DNA of 64,000 nucleotides from AWTP1-13 sp050248715 (lineage in GTDB: Bacteria; Pseudomonadota; Alphaproteobacteria; Rhizobiales; Hyphomicrobiaceae), in NCBI GenBank assembly GCA_050248715.1, contig JBFWRV010000008.1, positions 69,381 through 133,380 on the forward strand. The letters run 5' to 3'. How positions within the stretch are numbered: position 1 is the first letter of the stretch; the number at the start of each line of letters is the position of its first letter. The position numbers and the translations under genes were made by a program. This document shows, piece after piece, positions 57,630 through 64,000 of the stretch. The notes beneath the pieces are model-generated. The model was not told where the DNA came from and searched no databases. It saw only the letters and a program-made list of their open reading frames with translations.

Positions 57630-58498
57630 TTCCGCCGTCCTTCGATCAGCATCCGCGCCTCGGCCAATCGCTCGATGGCATCGGCGATGTGCGGCGTGCC
57701 GCACAGCCAATGCCGCCACGGCAGCTCGAGGGAGGCGCGGCGCTGGCGCAGCAGGCGGATAATAGGGTGGCGCAGGTTGTCGGCCAGGGCGGTGCGATAT
57801 TCCTCGGGGGCGCTTCCGAGCACGAGCAGGTCGGGCGGCCGAGCGACTAGCGATTCAAGAGGGACCTGGCCGCCGCGCGTGAGGCGATAGTCGGCCGACA
57901 TGTTGCGGAAACCGGCGGCAGCGAGCGCGGCGTCCGCCAGGCTGCCGGGCCCGGAGACCGAACCACCGATCTGGTAGATCAGAGCCGTCGGGGCAGGTGA
58001 CGGCTGGGCGGGTCGCGGCAGGCTGACCAGGCGCCGGTCGAACTCGGCGATCATCGCCTCGCCGGCTGCCGCCTCGCCGACGGCCGTTGCGACCGTACGT
58101 ACCGTCGCGCGCACGCCGTCGATGTCCGCCGGCTGCGGCACGATCACCACGTTGCGGCCAAGCCGCCGAAGCAGGTCGACGGTCGCCGAGACGCCGAACG
58201 GCCCGGCCAGCACAAGGTCGGGATTGTAGTGCAGCACGTCCTCGGCGCCACCTCGCGTTATGCGTAACCCCCGCGCCTTCTCCGGGACCGGCGAGACAGA
58301 GGCATCGCCAATGAGATGCGTCACGGCCGCGATCCGCCGGCGCTCCACCAGATCCACCAGAAGCTGGTCGGCGCACAGGTCGAGCGAGACGATGCGCGAG
58401 GGCTTGCGCACCACCTCGGACGCGTGCGCGGCACCTTGCAGCGTCGCGCACAGGGCGATCCATGCCAGCAATGATGCCAGAATTGCAGGTCGTCGCAC
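57626..58498 (-). CDS. btuF: Periplasmic B12-type substrate-binding protein (BtuF-like)
   Basis: The 290-residue protein has a signal peptide (RRPAILASLLAWIALCATLQ, cut near AHASE) and a two-lobed class III binding fold: RIVSLDLCADQLLVDLVERR, EDVLHYNPDLVLAGPFG and FRNMSADYRLTRGGQVPLES. It delivers cobalamin to the permease. The stop overlaps the permease ATG, so ligand-binding, channel and ATPase genes are fully coupled. Confidence 0.88.
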   Translation of the reverse strand: MRRPAILASLLAWIALCATLQGAAHASEVVRKPSRIVSLDLCADQLLVDLVERRRIAAVTHLIGDASVSPVPEKARGLRITRGGAEDVLHYNPDLVLAGPFGVSATVDLLRRLGRNVVIVPQPADIDGVRATVRTVATAVGEAAAGEAMIAEFDRRLVSLPRPAQPSPAPTALIYQIGGSVSGPGSLADAALAAAGFRNMSADYRLTRGGQVPLESLVARPPDLLVLGSAPEEYRTALADNLRHPIIRLLRQRRASLELPWRHWLCGTPHIADAIERLAEARMLIEGRRK

Positions 58499-58539
58499 GC
58501 GCCCTCGCTTAGGTGTAACGCCGGCACTCGCAACACGCG

Positions 58540-58656
58540 GTCATACCGGGCCTTGTGCCCGGTATCCAGCCATTCGCGAGCGTCGGCGTACTTCGTGAGG
58601 CGGGTCATCCCGGCGACACCGGCCTCCGCCAGTGTAGGCAGGCGCCGGGACGACGT
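58540..58656. repeat. Intergenic palindromic elements, family B (tandem pair)
   Basis: The hairpin TACCGGGC-CTTGT-GCCCGGTA (58544-58564) is followed by a second unit from GTCATCCCGGCG (58605 on) to CGCCGGGACGAC (58656). They sit between btuF and the receptor gene and could affect mRNA stability in this operon. Confidence 0.8.
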
Positions 58657-58678
58657 CTGCCACCAGCGCGGTGCCCCG

Positions 58679-60859
58679 CTACTTCAGTGGGATGCGATCA
58701 CCGCCGATGCCGTCCGGCCCGCCGAAGGTCAGCTTGGCGCCGGCGTAGGCGGCAATCGGTGCCGACTCGAAACCGAACACCTCCTGATAGCGCTGATCGA
58801 GCAGGTTCTCCACCCGGCCGAACACCTCCACGCCCCGCTGCACCTTGTAGCTGGCGGTGGCATTGACGAGCCAGTAGGGGTCGAGGGCAACGATGGACGT
58901 CGGGGAAAAGAAAGGTAGCTCGAAGGCGCGATCCTCCATGCGGCCGTTGTAGATGGCGGCGAGCGTCGCCGTCCCGCGCCCGCCATGGAAGGTGTAGGTC
59001 ACGTCGCTGCGCGCCGCGTGCGGTGGCCGGCGCATCTCGCGCGCGCCGTTCGGGTCGCGGGCGTCGAGATATGTGTAGGCGCCTCCCAGCGTCAGGTTGG
59101 GCGCCACCTTGTACCGCGCCGAGATCTCCACGCCCTCGCGCGTGCTCTCGCCCGCCAGATTGATGGCGGTGAAGTTGCCGATGACAGGATCGAAGAAGAA
59201 GCCGTTAATCTTGTTCGTCAGGTTGGAGTGGAAATAGGTGACGTCGAAGATCACCCGCCTCTTGTGGAAAGTGAACTCGACGCCGGCATCCCAGCCGAAG
59301 CTTTCCTCGGGCGTCAAGTTGGGGTTGGGCACAAAGAACTGGGTAAGGCCGAACTGCTCGAACATGGTCGGTAGCTTCACAGCCGTACCGGCACTGGCGT
59401 GCGGGCGCGCATTGATCTCGGGCAGCAACAACGAGGCAGCCGTGCGCCAGGTGGTGAAATCCTGGAAGTTGTCGTTGTCGTCACGCCGAATGCCTGCGGT
59501 CAGAAACAGGCGGTCGTGGAAGGCTCCGCGCCATTCGCCCGTGTAGGAGACCCGGCCGCGCTCGTTCGTCTTGTCGTCGTCGGGCGGAAAAGTGTCGGCG
59601 AAGTGGGACGAGAACCGCTCCATTTCCTTCTCCACGCGGCCTGAGACCGTGTGCTTGGCCCATAGACCCGGCGTGTCGAAGCGGTATGTGGCCAGGTAGG
59701 AAAGCCTGTCGGTGTCGCTCACGTTTTTGCTGGTGCTGGAGAAGCTCCGGTCCCAATCCTCCGTGATCGTGCCGTTATGGCTGGTGCGAAGTTCCTGGGT
59801 CAGGTTGCCTGCATCCCAGCGCAGGTTGGCGCCGGCGAGCAGGATGCGGTCGCGCAGGGTCGAGAGATCGTCGAAGGCCGCTGCCAGGGTGCCGTTTAAC
59901 GCCGGATCGAAGACGTTCCCGAAGCCGTCGCGGTCGGCGCGCTTGTCGCTGCGGCGCACGGTGAAATCGAGTGTGACCCCGGGCAGCAACCTGGCGCCGC
60001 CGCGGACCAGCAGCGTGCCGAAGCGCGAGCCATCGTCCTCGCCGCCGACGGGGGCGATGTTGAAGCCGTCGGTCTCGCGCCAGTGGTAGGAGACGGCGAG
60101 GTGCGCGCGGTCGCTGCCGCCGGCGACGCGAGCGGCAACGTCGCGCGTGCCGAACGACCCGACCTCCGTGCGCACCGTCGCCGAGGGCGGGCCCTTGCCG
60201 GCGCGCGTGATGATGTTGATGACGCCGCCGACCGCATTGGAGCCGTAGAGGCCGCTCATGGGGCCACGGATCACCTCGATGCGCTCGATGTCCTCGGCCG
60301 ACAGGTTGGAGAAATCGAACTCGCCGTCGGAGAGGTTGTTGGCCTCGATGCCATCGATCAGCACCAACGTCTGATTGCCTTCCGCGCCACGGATGCGCAC
60401 CTGGGTGAAGTTGCCGAAACCGCCGCTCCGGCTGACCTCCACGCCCGGCAGGCCCCGCAGGGCTTCCGCGCCGTTGCGCACCTGCTGCTCGCGCAATTGC
60501 TGACCGGTGACGATGGAGATCGCATTGCCAATGGTGTAGGCGGGAACGCCGCCGACGGTCTCGCTGCTCGCCTGCGTATCGCTTGCTGCAGGTGCCGTCG
60601 CCGCCGGCTGCGCCGGCGCGCTCGCCGGCCTCGAGGGCGGTGGCGCCAGGGTCGCTCCCTGCACGACGATCGGCGGCAGCTCCGTCGGCTGCTGGGCGAG
60701 CGCTGGCGCACACAGCAGCGGCATGACGCCGAAGACAGCGAAGCTGCTCCAGCGCCGTGCTGAGCTCGTCGAAGCAGGGATTGTCGTCCGTGGCCCGTCC
60801 TTCGACAGGCTCAGGACGAGGTTTCGTCTGCGGCGGGACTTCAGGAAAACACAATGCAT
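58679..60859 (-). CDS. btuB: TonB-dependent cobalamin receptor (BtuB-like)
   Basis: The 726-residue outer membrane receptor has a TonB-box-like ELPPIVVQGA. The plug domain contains LRGLPGVEVSRSGGFGNFTQ, VRIRGAEGNQTLVLIDGIEA and IEVIRGPMSGLYGSNAVGG. A 22-strand barrel ends in KLTFGGPDGIGGD. ATG 60859 has GGAGAGG upstream. Between the start and the signal core (SSFAVFGVMPLLCAPALA) lie about 25 residues encoded by a REP-like element (NLVLSLSKD, then STSSARR). The signal region is therefore abnormally long. A cobalamin riboswitch precedes it. Confidence 0.93.
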   Translation of the reverse strand: MHCVFLKSRRRRNLVLSLSKDGPRTTIPASTSSARRWSSFAVFGVMPLLCAPALAQQPTELPPIVVQGATLAPPPSRPASAPAQPAATAPAASDTQASSETVGGVPAYTIGNAISIVTGQQLREQQVRNGAEALRGLPGVEVSRSGGFGNFTQVRIRGAEGNQTLVLIDGIEANNLSDGEFDFSNLSAEDIERIEVIRGPMSGLYGSNAVGGVINIITRAGKGPPSATVRTEVGSFGTRDVAARVAGGSDRAHLAVSYHWRETDGFNIAPVGGEDDGSRFGTLLVRGGARLLPGVTLDFTVRRSDKRADRDGFGNVFDPALNGTLAAAFDDLSTLRDRILLAGANLRWDAGNLTQELRTSHNGTITEDWDRSFSSTSKNVSDTDRLSYLATYRFDTPGLWAKHTVSGRVEKEMERFSSHFADTFPPDDDKTNERGRVSYTGEWRGAFHDRLFLTAGIRRDDNDNFQDFTTWRTAASLLLPEINARPHASAGTAVKLPTMFEQFGLTQFFVPNPNLTPEESFGWDAGVEFTFHKRRVIFDVTYFHSNLTNKINGFFFDPVIGNFTAINLAGESTREGVEISARYKVAPNLTLGGAYTYLDARDPNGAREMRRPPHAARSDVTYTFHGGRGTATLAAIYNGRMEDRAFELPFFSPTSIVALDPYWLVNATASYKVQRGVEVFGRVENLLDQRYQEVFGFESAPIAAYAGAKLTFGGPDGIGGDRIPLK
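60756..60821. repeat. REP-like palindromic element, family A (copy 2), inside btuB
   Basis: TGAGCTCGTCGAAG (60761-60774) and CTTCGACAGGCTCA (60800-60813), with flanking CCGTGC and GGACGAGG, match copy 1 at 17176-17242 with one change in each arm. Here the element is inside the coding sequence, in frame. Confidence 0.88.
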
Positions 60860-61074
60860 CGGCGCCTCTCCAGGAGCTGGAGCGAGGCATCGCCTAGGAC
60901 AGGACGCGGGGAGCAAAGTTGATGCGCCGACAGGCTACGGACGGCTGGGCCGTTCAAGCTATCGGAGCGGACGATTCTTCCCTGCGGACACGACCGGCAC
61001 GATCCCACGCTCGACCACGAGACGTCGCCACTACGGGTGTCCGCTCAACTGCACGCCCCGCGCAGATGATGGGC

Positions 61075-61248
61075 GACCGGTGCCGGCAGGTCTCCTGGCT
61101 CGCGGCTCGTGCGCCTCGCTCCCGCCTTCCCGCCGGCTTCCCGGCAGTGGCACTTGGGGCGATGCTCGCCGCTTACAGTTGCGGGGGCAGCCGCGGCATG
61201 GAGGAGAGACCTCGCACCGCGTTCCCTTTTCCGACACGCAGGTAACCC
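61075..61248 (-). promoter_or_regulatory. Cobalamin riboswitch upstream of btuB
   Basis: Read on the minus strand, all key segments appear in order. AAAAGGGAACGCGGTGCGAG starts near 61230. GCCCCCGCAACTGTAAGCGG is at 61188-61169, AAGTGCCACTG at 61155-61145, and the B12 box GCCAGGAGACCTGCCGGC at 61099-61082. When adenosylcobalamin binds, such riboswitches shut off the gene. About 216 bases separate it from the btuB start. Confidence 0.95.
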
Positions 61249-61294
61249 TTTTCCGTTGATTTAGTGGACTTTTTGCCGGTCCCAGACCCAAACT

Positions 61295-61320
61295 AGGTAC
61301 CCAATTCAGGTACCCAATTC
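61295..61320. repeat. 13-bp tandem direct repeat before integrase
   Basis: AGGTACCCAATTC occurs twice back to back (61295-61307 and 61308-61320), ending one base before the integrase ATG. It could be an arm-type site or autoregulatory operator of the recombinase; this is inference. Confidence 0.8.
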
Positions 61321-61321
61321 T

Positions 61322-62671
61322 ATGTCCAGAACCTACGCCAAGACCTACCTCGTCAAGCACGGGAAGGGCTTCCGATATAAGCGCCGGGTCCCGGGTGATC
61401 TGCAAGCGGTGCTCCGCCGAAAAGTCTGGCTGTGTTATTTGGGCGACACTGGCCAAGGGTATGCCGAGCGGGCTGCGCGCAAGCTCGCGGTTGAGCACGA
61501 CGGGCTAATTGCCAAGCTGTCCAAGATGTCGGCTGTCGACCGCCATGACTTCGTGGCCGGCGGCGGCCTCGACGCGGTCAGGGCCGCAGGCCGCTCCGAC
61601 ACCGTTGCCCCGTTCCTCGACCCTATCGCCAGCATGGACCCGGACCCGACCGACGATGAGGTGGAGCAAGCGCAACAGGCTCTAGACATCCTACGCGCTC
61701 GCCGAGATGCACAGCGGCTGCGGAACGAGGCCAGCAACGCGCGCCGGCTTCTCCGGCGTCTTGAGCCGCCGCCGACAAACGGTGTGGAGAGCCTCATTCC
61801 CATCTGGGTGGCACGGAACAAGCCGCGCTCGGACGTGACGATGCGTCGGCACGTCCAGCGCTTCATCGAGGTAGCGAGGGATATTCCCGCCAAGCAAGTC
61901 ACGCGGGCCAACGTGGCAGCCTTCCGGGACGCGCTGGAGGCAGATGAGCGGTTGGGGCGGCCGACGGTCAGCAAGCACCTGGACAGCCTTCATGCGCTGT
62001 TCCGGGCGGCGCTCTCAGCCTTGGCGGTGGACCACAATCCGGCTGCCGGAATCAAGGTGAGCAAGGCCGGGGGCAAGTTCACGGATCAGAGCCGCAAACT
62101 CCCGTTCAGCGCCCCGCAGGTGAAGGTGATCTTTGCCGCCATGGCAGGGGAGCCGATGGATACCCAATGGATGCTGCGCCTCTTGGCCTACACGGGCGCC
62201 AGATCCGGCGAGCTTGCGCAGCTGAGGGTTGACGATGTGACGGTGCTGGAAGGCGTGCCAGTCATTCGCATCCACGACCGGTACGGGCCGCTCAAGAACA
62301 AGTACAGCGTGCGAGATATTCCCATACCCGCCGCCTGCATAGGCATCGTGGAGTATGCCAAGAGCCGGACAGGCTTGTGGCTGTTTGAGGACTTCGAGGC
62401 GTGGGGCGGGCGGTCCCGTGGCGCGACGTTCCAGCGCAACGTGGGGCCATTCCTGCGCACGAAGGCCAAGATCACCGACCGGGAGTTGACGCTGCACAGC
62501 TTCCGACACCGCTGGAGGACGGTTGCGCGCGAAATCGACATGCCGGAGGCCGTGTCGCGGGCGCTGATGGGACATGCCCTAGGCGCCGGCGAGCACGGCA
62601 TGTACGGCGCCGGACCTTCGCTGGCAAAACGCGCGGAGTGGATGGCGAAGATTGATCCGGTGGCGGGCTAG
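61322..62671 (+). CDS. Tyrosine recombinase (phage-type integrase)
   Basis: The 449-residue integrase has an N-terminal region (FRYKRRVPGDLQ) typical of DUF6538-type integrases and a core-binding domain around 150-235. The catalytic residues are R294 (YTGARSGEL), H392 and R395 (HSFRHRW), H418 (MGHALGAGEH) and Y428 (GMYG). It should catalyse site-specific integration or excision. No phage structural genes or tRNA gene lie beside it. With the IS and intron remnants downstream it marks the edge of a mobile region. Confidence 0.92.
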   Translation: MSRTYAKTYLVKHGKGFRYKRRVPGDLQAVLRRKVWLCYLGDTGQGYAERAARKLAVEHDGLIAKLSKMSAVDRHDFVAGGGLDAVRAAGRSDTVAPFLDPIASMDPDPTDDEVEQAQQALDILRARRDAQRLRNEASNARRLLRRLEPPPTNGVESLIPIWVARNKPRSDVTMRRHVQRFIEVARDIPAKQVTRANVAAFRDALEADERLGRPTVSKHLDSLHALFRAALSALAVDHNPAAGIKVSKAGGKFTDQSRKLPFSAPQVKVIFAAMAGEPMDTQWMLRLLAYTGARSGELAQLRVDDVTVLEGVPVIRIHDRYGPLKNKYSVRDIPIPAACIGIVEYAKSRTGLWLFEDFEAWGGRSRGATFQRNVGPFLRTKAKITDRELTLHSFRHRWRTVAREIDMPEAVSRALMGHALGAGEHGMYGAGPSLAKRAEWMAKIDPVAG

Positions 62672-62848
62672 GCTGGTGCCTCCCAAACCCTCCCACATCG
62701 TCGCGTCTTGACGCCGCCATGATGCGGCGGAAAATCTTCATGCCCATTGAGAAGGCCTCCCCTACAGGCCTTCCGAATGAGGGCTAGGGCTCCGCAACGC
62801 ACAGCCCCACAGCAGCGTCGCGGCGCTCTTCTCGTTTCAACGCCGGGG

Positions 62849-62941
62849 TTATTCGACGGTCAAGACGGCCAAGCCGATGATAAGGATGGCCGCGAGAGGG
62901 AGAAGAAACTCGAGCCAATTTTCCGCAGGTCGGTGAGCCAT
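62849..62941 (-). CDS. Candidate 30-residue membrane peptide
   Basis: An ATG at 62941 with an ideal GGAGG six bases upstream opens a 30-codon frame. After MAHRPAENWLE the product is one hydrophobic helix (FLLPLAAILIIGLAVLTVE) to the end. It lies between the integrase and the transposase remnant. Too short for database-free certainty, but the site and helix support it. Confidence 0.45.
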   Translation of the reverse strand: MAHRPAENWLEFLLPLAAILIIGLAVLTVE

Positions 62942-63126
62942 GGGGCGCCTCCACTGCAAAACGCCCGGGCATCGCCGTGACCGGGACTTGCGTGCATAGG
63001 CAAAGGGGAATTCATCGCAACCTGCGATAAATACAAAACGGGGTCGCCGCCCGGGGGGAGGGCGCTTCCGCAACGCTCTTGCGCCTCACGGGCGCGCCAG
63101 CCGGATTTGTCCTCCTTACCTCCTGT

Positions 63127-63665
63127 CTACACGCCGACAGCCACTATCGTCGCAATCGAAACGATCCTGCCGCCCTCGCGAGTCTTCACGTAGGTCGCAT
63201 CGATCCACACGTAGGGCCAGGAGCCTTCGATCGGCCGGTTGAGGAACTCCTTGACGCGGCCGTCGATCTCCTCGCACAGCCGCGACACCTGGCTCTTGGA
63301 GATGCCGGTCATGCCCATGGCCTTGACCAGATCGTCGACCGATCGCGTCGAGATGCCGTGCACGTAGGTTTCCTGGATCACCGCGATCATGGCCTTGTCG
63401 GCGGAGCGACGAGGCTCGAGAAACGACGGGAAATACGTGCTCTTGCGAAGCTTCGGGATCGCCACCGGCACGGTGCCGACGCCGGTGTGCCACTCGCGCG
63501 CTGGTTCGTTCGGTCGGCGGAGCGCTCGCCGTGCGCCGCACCCGTGAGGCTTTCGACCTCGACGTCCATCATGCGCGCGGCGACGAAGGCCAGCATCTCC
63601 CTGAGGAGATCTTGATCGGAACCCTTCTCAAGCAGCTCCTTCATTTCCACTCTGTCGATGGTCAT
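63127..63665 (-). pseudogene. IS256-family transposase remnant (frameshifted, truncated)
   Basis: From ATG 63665 one frame gives EMKELLEKGSDQDLLREMLA and LTGAAHGERSADRTNQRA, the usual N-terminus. The sequence then shifts frame near 63490 and continues as IPKLRKSTYFPSFLEPRRSA, GISKSQVSRLCEEIDGRVKE and WPYVWIDATYVKTREGGRIV. It stops at VAVGV, where intact proteins continue for about 200 residues. A small deletion and loss of the 3' half make it inactive. Confidence 0.88.
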
Positions 63666-63786
63666 GGGATTCGGTTCCTGTCTGTTCGAGTGCGGAACCC
63701 GAACCAACAGCGAGTTGGCCCATGACCTCGACGTTCCCCGGCGCCGCTGTGGGCGACTTGGGGAAAAGGCATTACGCGGAGTTGCT

Positions 63787-64000
63787 GTCGAGTAGGCGCG
63801 ATGGATTACTCCACCGCGCCTCTCACAGAACCGGACATGCGGGCCTCGCATCCGGCTCTTTGGATTGGTCCATCAGAGGGCCAGCATGAGCTGGTCCGAT
63901 ACCTGCGCGGAGTTGAGCTCCTTCCAGCGGACCTGCAGCGAGGTCAGCCGGCCCGTAAGCCAGGACGGCGGATAGGCTCGCGTCAGGGCCGGCAGGTTGG
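63787..64000 (-). mobile_element. Group II intron 3' end (domains V and VI)
   Basis: On the minus strand the sequence at 63858-63828 folds as domain V. GAGCCGGA pairs with TCCGGTTC, a two-base bulge (TG) follows, and TGCG pairs with CGCA around a small loop. Next comes a domain VI-like stem (GGCGCG / CGCGCC) and an end near CTACTCGAC (63787). The intron continues beyond the right edge of the window. It is inserted just upstream of the IS256 remnant. Confidence 0.8.
63873..64000 (-). CDS. C-terminal end of probable group II intron-encoded protein (partial)
   Basis: An open frame enters from the right edge (ALTRAYPPSWLTGRLTSLQV, then RWKELNSAQVSDQLMLAL) and stops at 63873, fifteen bases before domain V. 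This is where a reverse transcriptase/maturase encoded in domain IV normally ends. Only about 41 codons are visible and I do not recognise the tail itself, so the assignment rests on position. Confidence 0.55.
   Translation of the reverse strand, partial: NLPALTRAYPPSWLTGRLTSLQVRWKELNSAQVSDQLMLAL

Larger units (their letters stand above)
60860..61321. other. Intergenic region between btuB and integrase
   Basis: This 462-bp space contains the btuB leader (60860-61074), the cobalamin riboswitch (61075-61248) and the 73-bp integrase leader with a 13-bp tandem repeat. No further gene is visible. Confidence 0.7.

Noticed and set aside
61322..64000. Integrated prophage
   Set aside because: Only an integrase, an IS remnant and an intron end are present; there are no head, tail, lysis or repressor genes in the window.

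Overview
The window reads as chromosome of a high-GC alphaproteobacterium, most likely of the order Hyphomicrobiales (Rhizobiales). The reasons are a very large (about 180 kDa class) NAD-glutamate dehydrogenase, a short bifunctional PutA, the order rsmB-like / heparinase-like / purH, a DUF4170 gene beside lipid A transport genes, a phasin gene, a ClpS-ClpA pair and long runs of GC-rich genes with ATGA-type overlaps. I found no rRNA, tRNA or CRISPR array.

Layout. 0-2.7 kb: heme A synthase, a HAD phosphatase and UbiA, a respiratory cofactor group. 2.9-8.3 kb: lipopolysaccharide core and lipid A genes (DUF4170, MsbA-type exporter, an acyltransferase-Kdo transferase fusion, LpxK). 8.5-12 kb: a membrane protein, a TPR protein, divergent H-NS-like and HU-like nucleoid proteins, and a cation efflux protein. 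12-17 kb: RsmB-type methyltransferase, heparinase II/III-like protein, PurH. 17-24 kb: a GNAT gene overlapping tail to tail with NAD-GDH, an AhpD-like protein and an orphan ParA. 24-36 kb: housekeeping and metabolic genes (fumarase-superfamily lyase, cupin, HlyU-like, GST, AspS, MATE, PanC, PutA, DMT transporter). 36-43 kb: VWA and J-domain pair, a D-Ala-D-Ala carboxypeptidase with SPOR domain, phasin, ClpS and ClpA. 43-51 kb: RsmC-like methyltransferase, NAD-binding protein, HIT protein, DUF482/GNAT protein, M48 protease, outer membrane barrel, large TPR protein.

51-55 kb is a looser region. It holds a perfect 200-bp tandem duplication, short membrane-protein genes, a DUF2325 gene and a molbindin (Mop) gene. 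The shared 536-bp space between the last two carries two related palindromes resembling molybdate-regulator (ModE) boxes. 54.7-61.2 kb is a vitamin B12 uptake locus on the minus strand: a cobalamin riboswitch, a BtuB-like TonB receptor, a BtuF-BtuC-BtuD-like ABC transporter and a translationally coupled patatin. 61.3-64 kb is accessory DNA: a tyrosine recombinase preceded by a 13-bp tandem repeat, a broken IS256-family transposase and the 3' end of a group II intron (domains V and VI and the tail of its encoded protein).

Dispersed intergenic palindromes recur. One family has the core GAGCTTGTCGAAG (two copies, one inside the signal region of the TonB receptor). The other begins GTCATCC(C/T)(C/G)GG. 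I did not find a complete new defence or biosynthetic system. The best candidates for something undescribed are the molybdate-like regulatory pair at 53.7-54.5 kb, several very short membrane-protein genes, and the acyltransferase-WaaA fusion.
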